Made by a program: the position numbers and the translations under genes. From assembly GCA_012961925.1 (NCBI GenBank), contig DTYK01000186.1, forward strand, positions 1 through 10,225: a stretch of DNA of 10,225 bases. Direction: 5' to 3'. This DNA is from Candidatus Latescibacterota bacterium (GTDB lineage Bacteria > Latescibacterota > MVCY01 > DTYK01). Positions within the stretch are counted from its first letter, which is position 1. Every line of letters starts with the position of its first letter. Below are positions 6,398-10,225 of this stretch, one piece after another. Under the pieces are notes generated by a model. The model had not been told where the DNA came from. It saw only the letters and a program-made list of their open reading frames with translations, and searched no databases.

Positions 6398-6877
6398 ATG
6401 AGATTGGCTATCGGCGCAGATCATGGGGGGTTTAAACTAAAGGAACGTATCAAACGGTATCTTGATTCGGTGGGCAAGAGGTATAAGGACTTCGGCGCCT
6501 ATCAGCTCGATTCGACCGATGACTATCCTGACTACGGCTTCAAAGTAGCGGAGGCTGTGGCGGAAGGGGAGTTTGACAGAGGAATCCTTGTGTGCGGAAC
6601 CGGGATCGGTATGTCAGTGGTGGCCAATAAGGTGAAGGGAATTGTGGCTGCTCTTTGTAATTCAGTTGAAACGGCCCAGATAAGCAGGACCCATAACAAT
6701 GCGAATGTTTTGGTCCTTGGGGGGCGAGTTACAGCGGAAGAGGAGGCCATCCGGATAGTCGGGACATGGCTGAAGGCGGAGTTTGCAGGTGGCAGGCACC
6801 GGAGAAGGACTGAGAAGATATTCGAATACGAAAGGATCAGAGATGAGTCCCTACAGTGGAAAGGAGACCGAGAGTGA
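6398..6877 (+). CDS. rpiB: Ribose-5-phosphate isomerase B
   Basis: This 159-residue cytoplasmic enzyme interconverts ribose 5-phosphate and ribulose 5-phosphate in the pentose phosphate pathway. Motifs seen: GADHGGF at 6-12 with His9, DDYPDYG near 41-47, GILVCGTGIGMSVVANK at 62-78 with catalytic Cys66, and RTHNNANVLVLGGR at 97-110 with His99. The C-terminus, GGRHRRR near 131-137, continues into a charged tail. GGAGG lies 4 bases before the ATG. The last 4 bases are shared with the glyA start (GTGA), so the two are translationally coupled. The rpiB-glyA pair recurs in many bacteria. RpiB is also related to galactose-6-phosphate isomerase LacAB, but the single complete subunit and the context favour RpiB. 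Confidence 0.94.
   Translation: MRLAIGADHGGFKLKERIKRYLDSVGKRYKDFGAYQLDSTDDYPDYGFKVAEAVAEGEFDRGILVCGTGIGMSVVANKVKGIVAALCNSVETAQISRTHNNANVLVLGGRVTAEEEAIRIVGTWLKAEFAGGRHRRRTEKIFEYERIRDESLQWKGDRE
6861..6866 (+). promoter_or_regulatory. Shine-Dalgarno choosing the internal GTG start of glyA
   Basis: AAGGAG lies inside the end of rpiB, 7 bases before the GTG at 6874. An in-frame GTG at 6856 would sit upstream of this site, so 6874 is preferred, giving a 4-base GTGA overlap with rpiB. Confidence 0.7.
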
Positions 6878-8106
6878 ACCTGATTGAAAAGACGGATCCT
6901 AACCTGGCCCGCTTGATCTCCGAGGAGCAGAAAAGGCAGCAAAACGAACTGAATCTTATCGCCTCGGAGAATTTTGCCAGTCCGGTTGTATTGGAAGTAG
7001 CCGGTAGCGTTCTCACGAACAAATATGCTGAAGGTTATCCCCACGGCAGGTATTATGGGGGTTGTCGGTGGATAGACGCCCTGGAAGATCTAGCCAAGGA
7101 GAGGGCAAACAGGTTATTTGGTTGTGAGCACTCAAACGTTCAGCCCCATTCCGGTTCGCAAGCCAACATGGCTGTCTACTTTGCACTGCTTGACGTCGGC
7201 GAGACCATGCTGGCCATGGATTTATCTTCAGGCGGGCATCTTACTCATGGACTGCCCATCAATTTCTCAGGGAGATTCTTCAAGGTTATCTCCTATGGTT
7301 TGGATAGAAAGACTCAATTGATCGATTATGATAAGGTGCGAAGACTTGCTCTGGACCATAAGCCAAAGCTTATCGTAGCGGGGGCAAGTGCCTACCCGAG
7401 GGTCATCGATTTTGCAAGGTTCCGTGAGATCGCCGATGAGGTCGGTGCCTATCTGATGGTGGATATGGCTCATATCGCAGGGCTTGTTGCGACCGGACAT
7501 CACCCCAGCCCTGTGCCCTATGCCGATGTGGTCACCACGACCACGCATAAGACACTTAGGGGGCCAAGGGGCGGAATGATACTATGTCGCAAGGAATTGG
7601 GCGAGCGGATCGACAGAAATATCTTCCCGGGCATCCAAGGTGGGCCCTTGATGCACATAATTGCTGCAAAAGCTGCTGCTTTAGGCGAGGCCCTCAGGCC
7701 GGAATTTAAACGGTACTCCGCCCGCATCATTACCAATGCCCAAGCCCTTGCCGACGAACTGCTTAAACTCGGCTTCGAGCTTGTCTCAGGGGGTACAGAT
7801 ACTCACCTCATCTTAGTTGATCTCTCCACGAGTGGTATCTCTGGTAGGGAGGCGGAGGAGGCACTTGATGTCGCAGGCATAACCGTAAACAGAAACAGTG
7901 TTCCCTTTGATTCGCGGGGGCCAAAGGAGACCAGCGGGATAAGGTTAGGCACCCCTGCCTTGACAACCAGAGGGATGGGAGAGGAAGAGATGCGAACTAT
8001 CGCAGGACTGATAAAGAATGTGCTTTCCAACATAAAAGATAGGACCGTCTTAACAGAGGTGAGGAAGCAGGTGTATGAGCTGTGCAACAGGTTCCCCGTC
8101 TACTAG
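6874..8106 (+). CDS. glyA: Serine hydroxymethyltransferase
   Basis: This pyridoxal-phosphate enzyme of 410 residues from GTG 6874 converts serine and tetrahydrofolate to glycine and 5,10-methylene-tetrahydrofolate. Family signatures: ELNLIASENFAS near 25-36, NKYAEGYPHGRYYGG near 49-63, QPHSGSQANM near 90-99, the Asp-containing MVDMAHIAGL near 195-204, and TTTTHKTLRGPRGG near 221-234. In the last, the Lys at 226 is the cofactor-binding residue (Lys229 in the E. coli enzyme). The C-terminal segment GTDTHLILVDLS is also typical. The length is normal. The gene overlaps rpiB by 4 bases and the dCMP deaminase gene by 32 bases. Its product feeds thymidylate and purine synthesis, which fits the deaminase downstream and pabB beyond. 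Confidence 0.96.
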   Translation: MNLIEKTDPNLARLISEEQKRQQNELNLIASENFASPVVLEVAGSVLTNKYAEGYPHGRYYGGCRWIDALEDLAKERANRLFGCEHSNVQPHSGSQANMAVYFALLDVGETMLAMDLSSGGHLTHGLPINFSGRFFKVISYGLDRKTQLIDYDKVRRLALDHKPKLIVAGASAYPRVIDFARFREIADEVGAYLMVDMAHIAGLVATGHHPSPVPYADVVTTTTHKTLRGPRGGMILCRKELGERIDRNIFPGIQGGPLMHIIAAKAAALGEALRPEFKRYSARIITNAQALADELLKLGFELVSGGTDTHLILVDLSTSGISGREAEEALDVAGITVNRNSVPFDSRGPKETSGIRLGTPALTTRGMGEEEMRTIAGLIKNVLSNIKDRTVLTEVRKQVYELCNRFPVY

Positions 8107-8545
8107 GCCCTCATGGGATGAGTATTTTATGCAGATTGCAAGACTTGTAGCTGGGCGTTCAACCTGTTTGAGGCGCCACGTGGGGGCGCTCATCGTCAAA
8201 GATAAGAAGATATTAGCAACCGGCTACAACGGGGCACCCACGGGGATAAGGCATTGTGAAGAGGTGGGCTGCATAAGGGAGAGACTCGGTATCCCTCCAG
8301 GTCAGCGTCATGAACTCTGTCGAGGGGTTCACGCCGAGGAGAACGCAATTGTTCAGGCTGCAACATCAGGCGTCAGTATCAAGGGTGCAACCCTTTACTC
8401 CACCACTCACCCATGCATACTCTGTTCCAAACTCATCATCAACGCGCGGATAACGAGGGTAGTAGTCCTTGAAGGTTATCCTGATGAATTATCCCTGCAG
8501 ATGCTTAACGAGGCAGGGGTGGTCGTGGACAGGTTTGAAGTCTAA
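8075..8545 (+). CDS. Deoxycytidylate (dCMP) deaminase, ComEB type
   Basis: This 156-residue zinc enzyme deaminates dCMP to dUMP, the substrate of thymidylate synthase. The conserved body begins at RPSWDEYFM (residues 11-19), followed by STCLRRHVGALIVKD near 29-43, ATGYNGAPTG at 48-57, and a HCEEVGC cluster at 60-66. The catalytic pair is HAE (His86, Glu88) and PC.LC (Cys114, Cys117). GYPDELS near 134-140 is also family-typical. The ATG at 8075 lies 32 bases inside glyA. No conventional start exists between it and the ATG at 8129, which would remove conserved residues, so the overlap is real and holds only the variable N-terminal tail. A GAGGAAG site lies about 7 bases upstream. The name comEB is used in Bacillus, but a competence role is not implied here. 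Confidence 0.93.
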   Translation: MSCATGSPSTRPSWDEYFMQIARLVAGRSTCLRRHVGALIVKDKKILATGYNGAPTGIRHCEEVGCIRERLGIPPGQRHELCRGVHAEENAIVQAATSGVSIKGATLYSTTHPCILCSKLIINARITRVVVLEGYPDELSLQMLNEAGVVVDRFEV

Positions 8546-8603
8546 GACATCGATGGGATAGAAGTCATAGGCCAGGATTGAGCCCGTAAAGATGTTTTGC
8601 GGA

Positions 8604-8630
8604 GGAGGCGCTGTTCTTGACAGCGCCTTC
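8604..8630 (+). terminator. Strong stem-loop after the dCMP deaminase gene, lacking a U-tract
   Basis: Bases 8604-8614 pair with 8620-8630 (11 pairs, one G-T) around the 5-base loop TCTTG, with a GC-rich core. It lies 59 bases past the deaminase stop. The bases after it are not T-rich, so this is not a textbook intrinsic terminator. It may be a processed 3' end, an mRNA-stabilising structure or part of the leader of the next gene. A second small hairpin, CTTTG (8644-8648) with CAAAG (8655-8659), follows. Confidence 0.4.
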
Positions 8631-8744
8631 AGGCACTTATGATCTTTGCAGAAACAAAGGGGGGTAAAATGGCAACATGAACGATCAAATTTAAAAAGAA
8701 GATTAGGTCTATTTCTTCATAACTGATTGAATTTCCTAAACTAC

Positions 8745-8750
8745 AGGAGG
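8745..8750 (+). promoter_or_regulatory. Shine-Dalgarno of the TIM-barrel gene
   Basis: AGGAGG lies 4 bases before the ATG at 8755 and 7 bases before the ATG at 8758. The second spacing is closer to the optimum, so 8758 is favoured. The difference is one Met. Confidence 0.65.
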
Positions 8751-8757
8751 CATAATG

Positions 8758-9585
8758 ATGAAATTGGGTTACTTGACCAATTATTCAGAGGATGAGGTCT
8801 GCTTTGCTTCCGAGGTTGGATTTACAAGCCTCTCGCTTTCGGCCGGGCCCGGGTCTGCGCTGGACGCCACAAAGCTAACCCCTGAGGAAGCAGACGGGAT
8901 TAGAAAGGTTATGAAGAGGAACGGGATAACGATTTCCGCCATAGGACATTATACCAATCCGTTAGATCCGGTCGAGAACAAAAGAAGGGAAATTACCGAC
9001 TACCTTTTAAAGGCCATTGATGTCTGTGAGATGCTAGGCGTTGAGGTCTTCACTACATTCCCGGGCAGAGGAACGGGGACGCATGTGGAGGAATGTATCT
9101 CCCTCTTTAAGGAGATATGGTCGCCGATAGTGGAGAAGGCCGAGGCTAAGGGAGTCAGGATCGCCTTTGAGAACTGTCATGGCGGCGGAGGCTCTAGGCC
9201 AGCGGACTGGGATGCCATGTTCGATGCCATCCCTTCAGATACAATAGGGCTGGAATTCGATCCGTCGCACCTTTTCTGGCTTGGGATAGATCACCTTATG
9301 GCGGTCAGGGAATACGGCAAGAGGATATACCACATCCATGCCAAGGACACGGAAATACTTGAGGATACGCTCGCCAGAGTGGGTATACTGGGCCAGGGAT
9401 GGTGGCGGTTCAGGATACCCGGCTGGGGTGATATCGACTGGCAGATGTTCATATCGGCACTGCTCGATGTCGGATATGACGGAGCGTTATCTATTGAACA
9501 TGAAGACCCTGTGTTCGAAGGCAAGCGCAGACGGGAAGGGCTCATATTAGGTTATAAACACCTCTCCCAGTTTATCTGCCTTTGA
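8758..9585 (+). CDS. Xylose-isomerase-like TIM-barrel protein (sugar phosphate isomerase/epimerase family)
   Basis: This 275-residue protein, probably soluble, belongs to the AP-endonuclease-2/xylose-isomerase-like barrel superfamily. Likely metal ligands are Glu138 (AFEN), Asp168 (EFDPSH), His194 (HIHAKD) and Glu247 (SIEHED), placed as in hydroxypyruvate isomerase, inosose dehydratase IolE and related enzymes. IPGWGDIDW near 220-228 is a common lead-in to the last strand in this family. No signal peptide is seen. Such proteins isomerise, epimerise or dehydrate sugars and polyols, but the substrate cannot be assigned. No sugar transporter or dehydrogenase lies nearby: the neighbours are dCMP deaminase and pabB. 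A 212-base gap containing hairpins precedes it. The start could be 8755, one codon earlier. Confidence 0.82.
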   Translation: MKLGYLTNYSEDEVCFASEVGFTSLSLSAGPGSALDATKLTPEEADGIRKVMKRNGITISAIGHYTNPLDPVENKRREITDYLLKAIDVCEMLGVEVFTTFPGRGTGTHVEECISLFKEIWSPIVEKAEAKGVRIAFENCHGGGGSRPADWDAMFDAIPSDTIGLEFDPSHLFWLGIDHLMAVREYGKRIYHIHAKDTEILEDTLARVGILGQGWWRFRIPGWGDIDWQMFISALLDVGYDGALSIEHEDPVFEGKRRREGLILGYKHLSQFICL

Positions 9586-9711
9586 TAGAAAGAAAACTTA
9601 GAAGGCAGAGGTATATGGGGAGATGCGTCGTGGATTAACCGCTCGGACGTCTTTCCAGTGCGATACATCGAAAAACGTACAAATTGGAGAGGCCACATAA
9701 AGGAGAAACTT

Positions 9712-10225
9712 ATGGAGAGGGGAGGCTCATACAGAGTAATGCCTCTGCTTGAAGATTTCCCCATGCGTTTTACGGCCGTTGAACTGTTTGAGATCTTCAA
9801 GCAAGATCCATACCCCTTTTTGCTGGACAGCGGTATAGACCATCATAGCCTTGGTGGCCTCTCCTTTGTAGGAAGTAACCCCTTTCTGGTCTTGAAAACT
9901 AAGGGGCGGAGGGTCGAAATCACGGAGGGGTCAAGTTCATGGAATCTGGTGGGTGATCCTTTCTCTATGATTAGAGAGCTCCTGGACCGATATAGCATTG
10001 TGGGTAACCATATTGTCTCTCCGTTCCTTGGTGGAGCAGTTGGCTATCTTAGCTATGACCTGTGCCATTTTGTCGAAGAGTTGCCCGATCGAGCGGTGGA
10101 CGACTTGAATCTCCCTGACTGTTTTCTTGCCTTTTATGATCTTGTGCTGATTATTGATCATCGCAGGGGCAGGCTTTACATTTGCTCTACGGGCCTTCCG
10201 GAGACAAAGTCCTCTCTGAACCGGG
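9712..10225 (+). CDS. pabB: Aminodeoxychorismate synthase component I (PabB), N-terminal part, cut by window end
   Basis: The first 171 codons are open to the window edge without a stop. With glutamine-derived ammonia from a PabA-type partner, the enzyme converts chorismate to aminodeoxychorismate, a precursor of 4-aminobenzoate and folate. Seen here is the N-terminal domain of the anthranilate synthase component I/PabB family: PFLLDSG near 35-41, SFVGSNPFLVL near 51-61, FLGGAVGYLSYDL near 105-117, and LPDCFLAFYDLVLIIDH near 133-149. The YDL and AFYD pattern favours PabB over TrpE, but the catalytic chorismate-binding half is outside the window, so anthranilate synthase or isochorismate synthase cannot be fully excluded. 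AGGAG lies 6 bases before the ATG. It lies 126 bases after the TIM-barrel gene. Confidence 0.85.
   Translation, partial: MERGGSYRVMPLLEDFPMRFTAVELFEIFKQDPYPFLLDSGIDHHSLGGLSFVGSNPFLVLKTKGRRVEITEGSSSWNLVGDPFSMIRELLDRYSIVGNHIVSPFLGGAVGYLSYDLCHFVEELPDRAVDDLNLPDCFLAFYDLVLIIDHRRGRLYICSTGLPETKSSLNR

Noticed and set aside
9623..9700. 25-codon open frame ending 11 bases before pabB
   Set aside because: It looks like a possible leader peptide, but the GGGGAG abuts the ATG, the next GAGG is 11 bases away, and it has no run of Trp or other regulatory codons.
9586..9711. Searched the gap before pabB for a tetrahydrofolate riboswitch or attenuator
   Set aside because: No conserved riboswitch core or hairpin/T-tract pair that I recognise was found by eye.

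Overview
The window is about 10 kb of bacterial chromosome. It consists mostly of densely packed housekeeping genes, nearly all on the + strand, with short gaps, stop/start overlaps and several GTG or TTG starts. The phylum cannot be read safely. Three traits argue against an enteric-type gammaproteobacterium: the tRNA-Leu gene lacks an encoded CCA, the wall amidase has a copper-amine-oxidase-like stalk domain, and the rpiB-glyA-dCMP deaminase order resembles that seen in anaerobic deltaproteobacteria, Firmicutes-like lineages and several uncultured phyla. G+C looks balanced by eye. The first kilobase seems somewhat more AT-rich than the rest.

Positions 1-1160: the left edge holds what I read as the decayed C-terminal end of an IS30-family transposase. 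It runs directly into a gene for a CehA/McbA-type PHP metallohydrolase whose ribosome-binding site and start codon lie inside that relic. Positions 1161-2683: after a weak terminator and a good sigma-70-type promoter come a TlpA-like thioredoxin lipoprotein and a thioredoxin reductase, coupled by an ATGA overlap. Positions 2710-2793: tRNA-Leu(CAG) on the - strand, transcribed divergently from smpB, with back-to-back promoters.

Positions 2886-6284: a run of smpB (trans-translation), a secreted N-acetylmuramoyl-L-alanine amidase, rph (RNase PH) and rdgB (nucleotide-pool sanitation), probably one operon. Positions 6398-8545: rpiB, glyA and a dCMP deaminase gene, joined by overlaps and so translationally coupled. 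After a 212-base gap with a strong hairpin comes a xylose-isomerase-like TIM-barrel gene of unknown substrate (8758-9585). The window then ends inside pabB (from 9712).

Taken together, glyA (makes methylene-tetrahydrofolate), dCMP deaminase (makes dUMP, which thymidylate synthase methylates) and pabB (4-aminobenzoate for folate) form a loose one-carbon/thymidylate theme. I see no CRISPR array, toxin-antitoxin pair, defence island or clearly new system. The most unusual points are the IS30 relic feeding into the PHP gene, the tRNA-Leu/smpB promoter pair, the TlpA-TrxB pair without a visible membrane electron carrier, and the structured leader before the TIM-barrel gene.
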